Assembly (NCBI GenBank): GCA_964020085.1
Contig: OZ026603.1
Coordinates: 28,325,452-28,389,451 of the forward strand
Length of the DNA stretch: 64,000 nt
From: Micromussa lordhowensis
Taxonomy: Eukaryota > Cnidaria > Anthozoa > Scleractinia > Lobophylliidae
Direction of reading: 5' to 3'
Below the pieces are notes generated by a model that made no database searches, was not told the origin of the DNA, and was given only the letters and a program-made list of their open reading frames with translations. Both the position numbers and the translations under genes were made by a program. Positions within the stretch are counted from its first letter, which is position 1. Every line of letters starts with the position of its first letter. Positions 49,876 to 61,187 of this stretch are shown here, in pieces.

Positions 49876-50554
49876 GATAACGATTCAAGTTGAAGACACC
49901 TGGCGTTGTCAGTTCTCGACTTGCTTCCCAAGTACGGTTTACTTCCTTACCGGCTTCTTTGCATGCTGTTAAAAATTAATGTTTCGTTCGTCAGAACCGC
50001 GATGGTCATACGCGAAGGAGTAAACTATCTGTGAAAGGAAGTAAGCAGTTTGTTCTTTTTTTTAAAAGGTACAGTTTCTTTTTTTTTCATTAAAAACCAG
50101 GCGGAAAGAACGAAACTACGTGAATAAAATAAAATTAGGTGTGTGATAAGACCATCTGCACTTACTGACAAAACAACGAATTAAGAAAACCTGATAATTA
50201 AACAGGCCATACGTTTGTAAAATTATGGTGTGAAAAATATCTTTGTAAGGCGTACTTCTGACTCAAACTCTTAAGGCTTTGAGGGATTGTTGAAAACCAA
50301 ACAACCCTTCACAGGAAACAGTTATGTACAAGATAAGCTGCACGGAAATTTTCTTACTATTACAAAACCAAACAGAGAACTAAAAAGGTATAACATACAA
50401 GGTGTTATACAAAAGTTATGTCGTATGCTAATCGATGGTAAACCTAAATTTCTGTCAAACAAGGCTACTCTGAAGTAGTTCCTCTTTTTCTTTGTTTCGG
50501 AAATATTATTAGTGTTTCGTAATTAAAACTCAAGTAAACATAGTAAGTTATCAT

Positions 50555-50640
50555 TTCGCATTTCATTGGCTGAGAAAACTACAACGTCACCCTGATTGGT
50601 TAGAGCACGTTGCACGCGTTTTATTTACCAATCATTAAGC
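50555..50640. promoter_or_regulatory. Diverged CCAAT block 5' of GPCR 1
   Basis: ATTGG boxes at about 50563 and 50594 and a CCAATCA near 50627, about 690 bases upstream of the GPCR 1 start. The E-box position reads GCACGCG rather than CACGTG. Confidence 0.4.
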
Positions 50641-51362
50641 TCGGTACACGAAAGAAACTTACCTGAATTTCGCGTGTTCTTCTAATTTACATTTTCTGAT
50701 GCAAAGGAACAAGCCCTGAAAACAGCTTAAATTGGCAGCGAGAAATTGTTCTACCGACAGCGTGTTTAATTGGCCATTTCCGAGTTACCTTTGTGCCTCT
50801 GTTTGAAAACGAGTCCCCGGGCAAAATCTTTCTCATGAAAATGAGTTTGATTTGCATGAAAATGAACTTGTAGGGGAAACACTTTCATATGAATGGTTTC
50901 GCACGAAATCTCGTTTTGACCCTGAGGCAAACTGCAACGCGGAAATGGCCTATTTTAAACAACAATTTCGCTTAGTCCCATCTGCGTGGCGAATGGACGC
51001 CCCAGAATTTCGCGCGGCCATTTTTCCCTCAAGGTTTTCTTTCGCGTCACGCAGGACGGACTAAGCGAAAGAGAGAATACTCGTTGTCTAGTTTAATTTC
51101 GACACCAACTCTTCATGTAACATGAAAATGATTAAAAAGGCTTCTCGTGAGCTTCACGCCCTCGACAGTAGGATTTTCAGGGTGAAAGGCACGTGATATG
51201 CAGTTACCATATTTGGGAAGCACAATTCACGGCTGAGAAACGGCTTCATCCTTCATTCCCGGATTGAGTTTGCGGTAGTAACACTTTAAAGTACTCTCAT
51301 GACCCCTTAATTCATTAGCCTGGGTGGCTTGGCGGTTTAAGAAATTTGAGCTAGCGTAAATA

Positions 51363-51720
51363 GGGAGCTTCAGCAACGACGAGGGCGACGCTTAGTCAAA
51401 AATGAAGTTACATTTTACCAGCGAAATTCGCAACTGTCAAGATCTGTTCAGTACCCCAATGGCTCTTAAAGCGTGCTCAGGCCAAATACGCAACGACAGC
51501 GTTCAATTCCAAATGGAAAAACGAAAAATTAGCCGTCGTCGTTCGCGTTTCTCAGACTACGCACAACTTGGTCATGTCACGTTCTTGTTTTGTAGAGGAC
51601 GGCAAAGAAATGTACAAAGAGTTATAACGCACGTGCATAGCTATGTTTTTGCTCATCAGTTAAACCTTTTGTTTGGCGACGTTCTCGTTGCCGTCGTCGT
51701 CGTGGTTTGCCTAAGCTCCC
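51363..51720. mobile_element. 358-bp MITE, ends GGGAGCTT/AAGCTCCC, flanked by TA
   Basis: TA at 51361-51362 and 51721-51722. Inner arms CAACGACGAGGGCGACG and complementary CGTCGTCG-type sequence pair partly. Confidence 0.8.
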
Positions 51721-52817
51721 TAATGACCGGCGACGGAAGCCCCGAGTAGTCTGGGAGAGAGACGAGTTCCTCGCTGCTCTGCCGCTTTGTGGGCTCGCGC
51801 TCAAATTGCTTTAAAAAATGCTTAATCCGCGGGGCTACTCAAGCCATTAATTCATTTTAATCAGGACAAAAGTATTAAAATCAAGCTTCTTGTCTTACTA
51901 CACTTTTAAAATCCATTGCCCGGTTCTCACTCAGTCATGCAAAGTTGTGTTCCAGATGTTAACTCTATTTTACGCTGGGGATAAAAAAATTACCAATCTT
52001 CCATTACGGACTCGCGTGACTTGGTCGTGGCTAAAACAGTGAAAATCAAATCCAAAGCCCTTTCAATTCCAGTGTCTTTATCATTGAAAAGCCAATAACA
52101 CTGCGAAAAAACCTTTTTTTTACAACAGCGGACAGAATTTTGCTACATATTCTCTTTTATATATGTTATGAACTTATTTCGAGGTGTTTTTTTTTTATTT
52201 TTCGTGTAAAGGGGGACACAACTGCCACTAAACTCAGTGTATTAGGACAACACTAATAAGTAAAAGGAAACAAATGGTTCAGCGTCACTGTCCGCGGGCT
52301 GTGGTTCTGGCCACGAAATCCAAAGTGAGCGAAGTGGCTCAGCGTCGCTGATTCTATTTTATATATGTTATTAACCTATTTTAATTTTGTTTATCTTTCG
52401 TGTAAAGGGTGACACAACTGCCACTAAACGCATCAGGATTAGCACAGCAATTCGCATAAAGAATAACAAAAACTTTGGCTCATATATTCATGCAATTTTC
52501 GACATTAGTTGTTATTATAATTTTAACCCGTGTGGTATTTTTGAGAAAAGGACGTCATTTTCTCCAATTCTCAACCAAGACTTGGAACAAGGGAAATTAA
52601 TGGCGGCCGTAAATTCTCGGAAATAAAGGTCCAAAAACCGCGAGTTCTAATGTTCGTAATAGATTGAAATTTGGCAAGATATCTAGGAAAGACCTTTTGT
52701 GTTCGAAAATGTAAAGAACTGGATATCGAAAATTTCATCATAGTGGCACTTTAAAATCTATGAGAGTGAGTAGTATGGGGCGCACTTCGGTTTCCCCTTT
52801 TTTGCAGGGGAATCTCA

Positions 52818-53057
52818 TTAATTAGCGGGGGAATATATTATCAACGATGACGTCATAGGCTCAGCAACAGGTTCTGAACCGGTCATCCCTGCAACCATGC
52901 AAGTAAATGGATGAACCAACTGAAACTGCTGACACTTTTCTTGAGACATCGCTATGACTTGAGCAAAATCGGAATTACTGTGTTTTCTGTTCATATGTCT
53001 TCGCAAATTATCTTTTCTAGAAAAATCCTTTTGACAAACAGGACAGGACCAACTCAT
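52818..53057 (-). pseudogene. Truncated zinc-finger packaging ATPase of a second Polinton/adintovirus-like remnant
   Basis: Starts at 53057 with a C2H2 zinc finger (CPVCQKDFSRKDNLRRHM), then VHPFTCMVAGMTGS, the first half of a Walker A loop, and diverges into unrelated sequence before the Lys-Thr. Zinc-finger-plus-ATPase N-termini of this kind occur in some Polinton/adintovirus-like elements (recalled, not searched). The ATPase core is absent. It is not the same lineage as the ATPase at 43.1-43.6 kb, which lacks the finger. Confidence 0.7.
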
Positions 53058-53128
53058 GTCAACTCACTCAAAGTTTAGCGCAAAATGACAAAATGTGTAT
53101 GATGTTTCACATTTGTATAGGCTTCAAC

Positions 53129-53545
53129 CACCACGATTCTATTGTTTTCCCTCCCCCTCCCCCACAATTCTATTGTTTTCCCTCCCCCTCCCCCACAATT
53201 CTATTGTTTTCCCTCCTCCTTTTCCCCCACAATTCTATTGTTTCCCCTCCACCTCCTCCTCCTCCTCCACAATTCTATTATTTTCCCTCCCCCTCCCCCT
53301 CAATTCTATTATTTTCCCTCCTGCTTTTCCCCCACAATTCTATTGTTTCCCCTCCACCTCCTCCTCCTCCACAATTCTATTATTTTCCCTCCCCCTCCCC
53401 CACAATTCTATTATTTTCCCTCCTCCTTTTCCCCCACAATTCTATTGTTTTCCCTCCACCTCCTCCTCCTCCACAATTCTATTGTTTTCCCTCCACCTCC
53501 TCCTCCTCCTCAATTCTATTGTTTTCCCTCGTCCTCCTATTGTTC
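53129..53545. repeat. CT-rich minisatellite (ACAATTCTATT + CCCTCC units)
   Basis: About a dozen variants of a 23-50 base unit built from CAATTCTATTGTTTTCCCTCC followed by CCTCCT runs. All three plus-strand frames are open through it, which is an artefact of composition. It separates the two divergent gene groups of the second viral-like remnant. Confidence 0.9.
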
Positions 53546-53664
53546 TATCACCATATCGAAAACCATATAAAGCACGACACAGGAGAATCAGTGCCATTTG
53601 AGCTTGGAAAAGTGTTGCTTACACTTCATTTTCGTTAGAGCAGAACAGCAAACCTTTAAACGCG

Positions 53665-54050
53665 ATGAGGAAACTTTACATTCCGAATAACCAGTTGTAC
53701 GAAGAATACTATTTAAACCAAACTAAGCAAAAAGGAGGCAATTTACCGGCTTTTCGCGGATCCCGATTTCAGCAGGGATATGGCTTAGGTTCCATATTTA
53801 AAGGTCTTTTCCGTTGGGCGATGCCTCAAAGTACTGGGCAAAAAGGCGTTACAAACCGGAGCCCAAGTGGCTCAAGATGTTCTGGAAGGAAATAATGTTA
53901 ACACAGCGCTGGCAAAGCGTAGTAAAGAAGCTATTGGTGGACTAGTACCTCAGGCTGGGAGTGGTCGAAAATCTACAGTGGTTTACCCCCGATCAAGACC
54001 AAGACGACTTTCAACTTTGGTCGTAAATTTAAGTGGGACTCCCTGGCAAA
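53665..54050 (+). pseudogene. Small structural-protein relic (adenovirus pX-like) of the second remnant
   Basis: Opens MRKLYIPNNQLYEEYYL and continues with GGNLPAFRGSRFQQGYG and LGSIFKGLFRWAMP, a pattern of pX-like minor proteins in Polintons and adintoviruses (from memory of the family). A frameshift at about 53825-53850 moves the reading into a second frame with TGAQVAQDVLEGNNV, so the gene is broken. Confidence 0.65.
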
Positions 54051-54089
54051 ATTATAAAATACTGATACCTGTCATCTTTAATCATTTTA

Positions 54090-54398
54090 CGACCATGTCT
54101 CGAGTAGTAAAGAACAATCTACCTTTCCTTCATCTCTTAACTTGTTGCCCAGAACATCAGCGTCAGTTTCTTCCAGAGACAGCCACCCCCAAACAGATAC
54201 ACACATTAGTTCAAATTCTTTTTTTTAATATGTGTCATGGAAAAAGGAAGTGAAGCGCAACTTAAAAAAGCATGTAGTCTCGTTGAATCAAGTGTTCCTT
54301 ACAAGACAAAGAAGCAAACCCTTGCTCAAGAAGGTGGAGGATTTATACAAGATTTGCTAATCCCAGTTCTAACTAGCATAGGGCCCCTAATGTTATAA
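54090..54398 (+). pseudogene. Second small structural-protein relic of the remnant
   Basis: Begins about 54094 (MSRVVKNNLPFLHLL), is interrupted by a frameshift near 54235, and ends with a glycine-led hydrophobic tail (GGGFIQDLLIPVLTS) closing in TAA at about 54396. Size, order after the pX-like gene and the Gly-rich hydrophobic end fit a minor capsid-associated protein of this element group. Assignment is inference. Confidence 0.5.
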
Positions 54399-54461
54399 AA
54401 CGTCGCGACCTAGTCTGTAGTATAATCAGTCGGTTCTTGACGTTAACGAGTGCTGGTCAAT

Positions 54462-54701
54462 ATGAAGAGAAAAGTCGACTGGGACGAAGAGGAAGGCATT
54501 GGTTCGACTTGCGCTGAACTCAATTCAAATCATGCAAATTACAAAATAATTGATTTAAATGTGATGGACTGGGCAAATGTCATAAAAATACATACTCCCC
54601 CTATCTGTCAAACGCTATTTTCCCCCCTGACGAGCATGCGCTGTACAAAGATAATTTCGCGACCGGGAATGGAGAACTATAGAAAGTCATTGCTGGCATG
54701 A
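54462..54701 (+). pseudogene. Unidentified ORF start downstream of the viral-like relics (possible truncated capsid gene)
   Basis: 80 codons from ATG 54462 (MKRKVDWDEEEGIG), including NVMDWANVIKIHTPPICQT. I do not recognise it. Position directly after two structural-gene relics on the same strand, and its early stop, suggest the 5' end of the next element gene. Confidence 0.35.
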
Positions 54702-55077
54702 AGACCGCTGCTCAAGACTGATTCTCCATTGTTGTTCTGCTTTACATAGGGATAACCTCATTGCACCTTTCCCCCTTGGACAGAGTTGTCCAAGAAAAAT
54801 TGCTACGACTATGACTATGACTTCTCTTTCTAGTTTTCGCAATTAATTGTACGCGTACGAGCACTGTACTTCTGCATTTTGCTAGCAAGTCCTAGCAGTA
54901 ACTAGCCGCGCATCGAGTGAATAGCACGGGGACACGTGCAACTTGTGAAATAGGATCGACGGAGGTTCGACGTTTGCTACCACGCTGAAATTATGTCGAC
55001 TCTTTGTCGCACCTATTTTTAATTTATACGACGCGACTTGGATTCGACGTTTGCCCTAGGCCTAAGACATATGCCGG

Positions 55078-55155
55078 GGATCGTCACAGCAAGAACGCGC
55101 TTGTGAGTTACAAGTTCCTGGTATCTCAGATGAAGATGGATCGCCAAGAACGATG
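55078..55155 (-). pseudogene. Short GPCR relic (TM3/TM4 segment)
   Basis: About 78 bases match the DRF-to-TM4 region of the intact receptors (compare 58505-58580), with no receptor sequence on either side. A CCAAT block of the same family lies just upstream at 55250. This is a deletion remnant of an extra receptor copy. Confidence 0.75.
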
Positions 55156-55249
55156 ATAAATTAATAAAGGAATGGAACAAGAATAAAAAATCTGTAGCTG
55201 CTTGCTGCCCGCGGAAAAGCCAACTGTCTGACTATTTTCGTTGTACGCT

Positions 55250-55326
55250 TCATTGGTCGTGAAAAGAACACCTTGGCTTTCATCGGCCATAGTGTGTTGC
55301 ACGTGTTTTATTGAACAATCACAAGG
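55250..55326. promoter_or_regulatory. Repeated upstream block: CCAAT boxes and CACGTG E-box (copy)
   Basis: Contains ATTGG, CACGTG and an ACAATCA box, about 100 bases upstream of the short receptor relic. Member of a six-copy family (see also 50555-50640, 55732-55809, 57298-57370, 59588-59665, 61820-61898). Conservation could reflect duplication alone. Confidence 0.4.
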
Positions 55327-55731
55327 CTTGGCGAGTATAACGAAGAGCTTTCAGGTGGACTGGGGAGAGAAAGGATTGTGGACCCAGATGGACCAAGAAA
55401 AAATCATTGCAGCAACATGAATATGCGTCTTATTCGGTCATACAAAACTTGTGTGCGAGATGTTATGCGTTGGAATAAAAAATAAATGTATTTTACGCCG
55501 CGTAAAGCCCTTAAAAAACGTTTGTCCGAATCTTCCATCACGAATCTGCATACACTGTTATAACTCAAACTTCCTGTTTTCTGAATTTGCAAGTGTTTTT
55601 TTCCCTGATGCAGAGTATTTAGAGCGGTGATGAAGTAATAAACGAATAGAACAGGAATAAAAATGTGTTGCTGCTGGCTGCCCACGGAAAACTTCGTTAA
55701 ACCCAACTGTCTGACTGCTTTCGTCTTGCGC

Positions 55732-55809
55732 TTGATCGGTCGAGAAGACAACATCTTGGCTCTGATTGGCCAGAGCGTGTTGCACGTGTTTTATTGACCA
55801 ATCACAAGG
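55732..55809. promoter_or_regulatory. Repeated upstream block, orphan copy
   Basis: ATTGG, CACGTG and CCAATCA in the usual order, but the next receptor sequence in the expected direction is only the 78-base relic at 55078. Likely left from a lost receptor unit. Confidence 0.4.
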
Positions 55810-56142
55810 ACTGAGGGAAAATCATTACAGCAACATACATCTTTCTCGGTCATACAAAACTTGTGTGCTAGGTGTCAACCTCTGAGTAAAACATAACTGT
55901 ATTTTAAGCCGCGTAAAGCCCTTAAAAAAACATCTGTCCGAATCTTTTGCAACGAATCCGCATACACTCTGTAATAGCTAAAATAGTGAACAACAAATGT
56001 AACGCGCGCACGTTACTTGCTTTCAATTCCATTGTCTTCATCATTGAAAAGCCAATAATAATGCGAATATAGCGTTTTGTTTACTACGGTGAGCAAAACT
56101 TTGTTACATACTCTCTTTCATTTAAGTATAACTAATTAAGTA

Positions 56143-56237
56143 CTGTTTAAAACACGAGCAGCAGTGTTTTATCGAACACGAGGCGTAGCCGAGTGTTTTT
56201 AAACCCGATAAAACACTGCTGCTCGTGTTTTAAACAG
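56143..56237. repeat. Foldback with CTGTTTAAAACACGAGCAGC arms
   Basis: Arms of about 30 bases, near-perfect, with a second small hairpin (CGAACACGAGGCGTAGCCGAGTG region) in the loop. Confidence 0.85.
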
Positions 56238-56689
56238 CTTCAAAAATCCGCGATAACACCTACCTGCGAATTTTTCTACTGTTTCAAAAACCCGAGAAAA
56301 CACGTGCATGCGAATTCTTCTGCGGCTTCAAAAACCCGAGAAAACGCGTGCATTGAGATCGATTGATTGAGATCTTTATATAAAGATCATGGTAGTCGTT
56401 CTCATTTTTACCAGGTATAAAGGTTCATGCACGTGATCAATTTGACGTCTCTGATAGGCTCATGTGCTTATGAATTATTAATGAGTTTTTGAATTTATTT
56501 TAAATGAGTGGTCCTTTTTATTTTTCGTATATCAGGCAGAAATTTTAATTTTATTGAAATAAGCAAAATAATACTATTATTATATTTGCAGTCTTCCATT
56601 AATCAGTTTTAATACGTTCTTGTTTGCCCGAGTTCGCGGTCCTTATTCATATCTACAGAACATGTTTATCATAGCATGGCTGACTCCAC

Positions 56690-57170
56690 GATTGCTCAGT
56701 GCGACGAACGATTTCCGAGCCAAGAGATTATGTTCTGTAGTATTTCCATAGGGTGTCGAATCTGTCTCGTGTTCCCGCACTAAATTACAGGGTTAAGAGA
56801 TGAGTTAAGATTTATGAGGGTGAGGGAGAAAAAATATAATCTCTACAGCGCGTCACTTGGGCCGACGATTTCAAGGGCGGCCAAATTGATGAAGGATGGT
56901 AAATATCAAAACAAAAGTATGAGATATACATAGAATACACCGACTGCAGTTTTAACGATGCTAGCAAAATGAGCCATTTCGTCTGTCTGGTCTGCTTGTC
57001 TTACTTGAAGGGCCTGTAGCTGATTCTTTTGCCGTCGTTCGGCTGAATAAATCCTGATATAAGCCACTGTGGTAAGAAGGAGACCAAAAATTATTATAAT
57101 GCCTTCGAATAGAGCGCGAATTGGTGAACATAACAAAGGTATGCCAGCGTTCTTTCCTCGTTTTAGGGAC
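56690..57170 (-). pseudogene. Internally deleted GPCR pseudogene
   Basis: The minus strand reads a receptor from TM5 (ALFEGIIIIFGLLLTT) through a third loop like that of the intact copies to TM6-TM7. The TM7 motif is stopped (TAG where the paralogues have the Tyr-Cys-Trp after NPVI) and frameshifts are present. At about 57140 receptor sequence jumps straight into the paralogues' 5' flank (compare 59120). The start codon and TM1-TM4, roughly 0.7 kb, are therefore deleted. Non-functional. Confidence 0.88.
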
Positions 57171-57297
57171 GAAATAATGTATCACGTTCTTGTTAAGAAA
57201 GACGAAACCGCTTTAAATTGGTCTTTTCGAAAATAGAATGTGATAGAATTGCTCATATGGCCATCTGCTCACAAATTTAGATGCTTTCGTTTTACGC

Positions 57298-57370
57298 TTG
57301 ATTGGTCGAGAAGATAGCGCCTTGGCTTTGATTGGCCAGAGCGTGTTGCATGTCTTATTGACCAATCACA
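57298..57370. promoter_or_regulatory. Repeated upstream block 5' of the deleted GPCR copy
   Basis: Two ATTGG boxes and CCAATCA; the E-box position is degenerate (GCATGTC). It lies about 130 bases from the pseudogene because most of the 5' half of that unit is deleted. Confidence 0.4.
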
Positions 57371-58019
57371 TGGCTTGGTGAGCATAACGAAGTGCTGTTA
57401 TGTGACTGGGGAAGGGACGGACTATGGACGCAGAAGGACCGATGGAAATTCATTCGAGCAACTTGAATATACATTTAAACACGTTAAAAAATACGATGCC
57501 CGTTTTGAGTCTTACTTGGTCATACAAAAATTGTGTCCTAGATGTTATACGTCGAAGTAAACACAACTGTATTTTACTCCGTGTAAAGTTCTGCAGAAAA
57601 AAAAAAACATCTGTCCGAAACTTCCATTATGAATCCGCATATACTCTGTCATAGCTAAAACAGTGATCAACAAATGTAACGCGTGAACTTCGCTTTCAAT
57701 TCCAGTGTCTTTATGAAAAGTCAATTTAATTAACACCGCGAATAAAACCTGTTTTTATTTACAACAGCGAATAAAGCTTCCCTACATACTATTTTTCATT
57801 TACGTATATGTCATTAATTTATTTTAAATGAATGGCCCTTTTTATTTTTCGTGTATCAGGCAGAAATTTTAATTTTATTAAAATAAGCAAACTAATACTG
57901 TTATTTTATTAATTTGCAGTCTTCCATTAATCAGTTTTAATACGTTCTTGTTTGGCTGAGTTCGCGGTCCTTCTTCATATCTACAGAACATGTTTATCAT
58001 AGCTTGGTTGCCGCTACGA

Positions 58020-58955
58020 TTACTGCGATGAACGATTTCTGACCCAAGTAATTATGTTTTGTAGTATTCCCATGATAGCGTGTCGAATTTGTCTCATCTT
58101 CCAGCAGTAAATTACAGGATTTAGAGATGAGTTAAGAATTATGAGGGTGAGGGAGAAAATAAATAATCTCTTTAACGCTTCACTTGGGTCGACGATTTTA
58201 ATGGTTGCCAAACTGATAAAGTATGGTAAATAGCAAAACAAAAACACGAGGTATACGTAAAATGAACCGACTGCAGTTTTAACGATGCTAGCAAAATGAG
58301 CCATTTCGTCTGTCTGGTCTGCTTGTCTTACTTGAAGGGCCTGTATCTGATTCTTGTGGCGTCGAACGGCTGAATAAATCCTGATATAAACCACTGTGGT
58401 AAGAAGGAGACCAAAAATTATTATAATGCCTTCGAATAGAGCGCGAGTAGCAGGCAAAATCCACAGCGACGCCAGAGAAATGAATGCACTAAGACCCCAT
58501 ATGAAGATCGTCACAGCAAGAACGCGCTTGTGAGTTACAAGTTCCTGGTATCTGAGATGAAGATGGATCGCCAAGAACCTGTCTGCACTTACACCGACAA
58601 CACCAAAAAACGAAGCCACTGAAAACAAAAGCCCAATGAAGAAGAAAACCTTGTAGGTTATACAGCTGGGAATGTTTTGCTGTAACCACTTAACCAGAAG
58701 TGAAGTATAAAATGGCTGAACACATAAACCAACACCCAGATCAGAAACAGCAAGACTTAGGAGCAATGTTCTTAAAGTCTTCGGCAACGACGATGCTCTT
58801 CGCATGGCGTGAATTGTGACAATGTTCAACGTGATGGTGGTAAAGGATAGAAAGCTGTTGAAGACACAGTTAGCGATGAAAGTCGAATGAAGGTCTTCGA
58901 CGTTGGAGCTTTTGGGATAAAAAGGAAGCAGAAATTCACACGACGGCGTCTTCAT
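58020..58955 (-). CDS. Rhodopsin-family GPCR 2 (311 aa, intact, intronless)
   Basis: Plasma-membrane class A receptor, same family as the 48.9-kb gene. The start at 58955 opens MKTPSCEFLLPF. Features: LSLAVSDLGVG in TM2, DRFLAIHLHLRY at the end of TM3, RRHKNQIQALQ in the third intracellular loop, FCYLPYF in TM6, LNPVIYCWKMR in TM7, tail ending RNRSSQ. The first ~200 residues are almost identical to the frameshifted copy at 60239-61187, so the duplication is recent. The upstream CCAAT block is at 59588-59665. Ligand unknown. Confidence 0.94.
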   Translation of the reverse strand: MKTPSCEFLLPFYPKSSNVEDLHSTFIANCVFNSFLSFTTITLNIVTIHAMRRASSLPKTLRTLLLSLAVSDLGVGLCVQPFYTSLLVKWLQQNIPSCITYKVFFFIGLLFSVASFFGVVGVSADRFLAIHLHLRYQELVTHKRVLAVTIFIWGLSAFISLASLWILPATRALFEGIIIIFGLLLTTVVYIRIYSAVRRHKNQIQALQVRQADQTDEMAHFASIVKTAVGSFYVYLVFLFCYLPYFISLATIKIVDPSEALKRLFIFSLTLIILNSSLNPVIYCWKMRQIRHAIMGILQNIITWVRNRSSQ

Positions 58956-59587
58956 GACAGTGGCTCAAGTTTCTTCTAAGGTGACGAGTGTTAATCAAAA
59001 CTGATTGTTTAACGGAGCTAGAATAGTTTCCTTTCTCGACGCCACAGGTTTTCTGGCCGAATCACTTTGGCTGGAACCATTTACGAAGTGATAATCCCCA
59101 GGTATGGAAGGTAGCTTAACAGTATGCCAGCGCTCTTTCCTCGTTTCAGCGACGAAATAATTCACGTTCTTGTTAAGAAAGACGAAACTGCTTTCAACAC
59201 TGGTCTCTTCAAAGGCGTAGGGAAAATTGAACCGGCAAGAATATAAGACGGCTTGTATTATGACCATCTGCTCATCAATGACTAACAAAATTAAGGCTTG
59301 ATGCAAACTGTTCTTTATTCTCAGCTTCATTTACAACCAAGAAGTTATTAAAAAATAGTTTTATCAGTTAATCGACAAATAAAGGTGAAAGCATCTGTGA
59401 AACAGAACTTTCCAAGATAGGTCTTCCTTCCTGTTTTCTGAAATTTGCAAGTGTTTTTTCCTGATGCAGAGTATTTAGAGCGGTGATGAAGTAATAAACG
59501 AATAGAACAGGAATAAAAATGTGTTGCTGCTGGCTGCCCACGGAAAACTTCGTTGAACCCAACTGTCTGACTGCTTTCGTCTTGCGC

Positions 59588-59665
59588 TTGATTGGTCGAG
59601 AAGACAACATCTTGGCTCTGATTGGCCAGAGCGTGTTGCACGTGCTTTATTGACCAATCACAAGG
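59588..59665. promoter_or_regulatory. Repeated upstream block: CCAAT boxes and CACGTG, 5' of GPCR 2
   Basis: Two ATTGG boxes, a CACGTG hexamer and a terminal CCAATCA, about 630 bases upstream of the GPCR 2 start. The same order and similar distance hold for the copy at 61820-61898 upstream of GPCR 3. Confidence 0.45.
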
Positions 59666-60238
59666 CCGGGTGAGTATAACGAAGTGCTCTCAGGTGGAGG
59701 GCAAGGACTACGGACCCAGAAGGACCGAGGGAAAATCATTACAGCAACATGAATATAATGGCTTTCTCGGTCATTCAAAACTTGCGTGCTAGGTGTCAAC
59801 CTCTGAGTAAAACATAACTGTATATTAGGCCGCGTAAAGCCCTTAAAAAAAACATCTGTCCGAATCTTCCTTAACGAATCCGCATACACTCTGTAACAGC
59901 TAAAATAGTGAACAACAAATGTAACGTGCGCACGTTACTTGCTTTCAATTCCAGTGTCTTCATCATTGAAAAGCCAATAATAATGCGAATAAAACGTTTT
60001 ATTTACTACAGCGAACAAAACTTTGTTCAATACTCTCTTTCATTTAAATATATAACGGGTCCTAGTTTCGTATATCAGGCAAAGATTTTAATTTTATTAA
60101 AATAAGCAAAATAATACTGTTATTTTATTAATTTGCAGTCTTCCATTAATCAGTTTTAATACGTTCTTGTTTGGCTGAGTTCGCGGTCCTTGTTCATATC
60201 TACAGAACATGTTTATCATAGCGTGGTTGCCCCTACGA

Positions 60239-61187
60239 TTACTGCGGTGAACGATTTCTGAGCCATGTGATTATGTTTCGTAGTATGTTTCGTAGTATTC
60301 CCATGATAGCGTGTCGAATATGTCGCATCTTCCAGCAGTAGATTACAGGGTTTAGAGATGAGTTAAGATCTATGAAGGTGAGGGAGAAAAAAAATAATCT
60401 CTTTAACGCATCACTTGGGTCAACGATTTTAATGGTTGCCAAACTGATTAAGTATGGTAAATAACAAAACAAAAATATGACATATACATAAAAAACACCG
60501 ACTGCAGTTTTAACGATGCTAGCAAAATGAGCCATTTCGTCTGTCTGGTCTGCTTGTCTTACTTTGAAGGGCCTGTATCTGATTCTTGTGGCGTCGAACG
60601 GCTGAATAAATCCTGATATAAACCACTGTGGTAAGAAGGAGACCAGCAGTTGTTGTAATGCTTTGGAATAGAGCGCGAGTAGCAGGCAAAACCCACAGCG
60701 ACGCCAGAGAAATGAATGCACTAAGACCCCATATGAAGATCGTCACAGCAAGAACGCGCTTGTGAGTTGCAAGTTCCTGGTATCTGAGATGAAGATGGAT
60801 CGCCAAGAACCTGTCTGCACTTACACCGACAACACCAAAAAACGAAGCCACTGAAAACAAAAGCCCAATGAAGAAGAAAACCTTGTAGGTTATACAGCTG
60901 GGAATGTTTTGCTGTAACCACTTAACCAGAAGTGAAGTATAAAATGGCTGAACACATAAACCAACACCAAGATCAGAAACAGCAAGACTTAGAAGCAGTG
61001 TTCTTAAAGTCTTCGGCAACGACGATGCGTTTCGCATGGCGTGAATTGTGACAATGTTCAACGTGATGGTGGTAAAGGATAGAAAGCTGTTGAAGACACA
61101 GTTAGCGATGAAAGTCGAATGAAGGTCTTCGACGTTGGAGCTTTTGGGATAAAAAGGAAGCAGAAATTCACACGACGGCTTCTTCAT
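60239..61187 (-). pseudogene. GPCR 3, frameshifted copy
   Basis: Starts at 61187 (MKKPSCEFLL) and matches GPCR 2 almost residue for residue through TM5 and the third loop. One extra T near 60560-60566 (ACTTTGAAG instead of ACTTGAAG) then shifts the frame. The TM6-TM7 half continues in the other frame and ends at 60239. The break falls just after the RRHKNQIQALQ loop, so the product as read would lack TM6 and TM7. The rest is well preserved, so this is either a young pseudogene, an allele or a sequencing error. Confidence 0.88.

Larger units (their letters stand above)
49876..52817. other. Upstream flank of GPCR 1 and repeats; no further gene recognised
   Basis: Contains the CCAAT block at 50555, a 63-codon plus-strand ORF (50287-50478) I cannot place, the MITE at 51363, and stretches related to the GPCR unit flanks near 52000-52150. 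Confidence 0.5.

Noticed and set aside
50287..50478. 63-codon plus-strand ORF (starts MLKTKQPFTG)
   Set aside because: Reads somewhat protein-like but matches nothing I know and lies in the flank of a receptor unit; left as an unsupported frame.
53093..53638. Three overlapping plus-strand frames of 140-180 codons rich in Pro, Phe and Ser
   Set aside because: They are the same CT-rich minisatellite read in three frames; no start context or domain.
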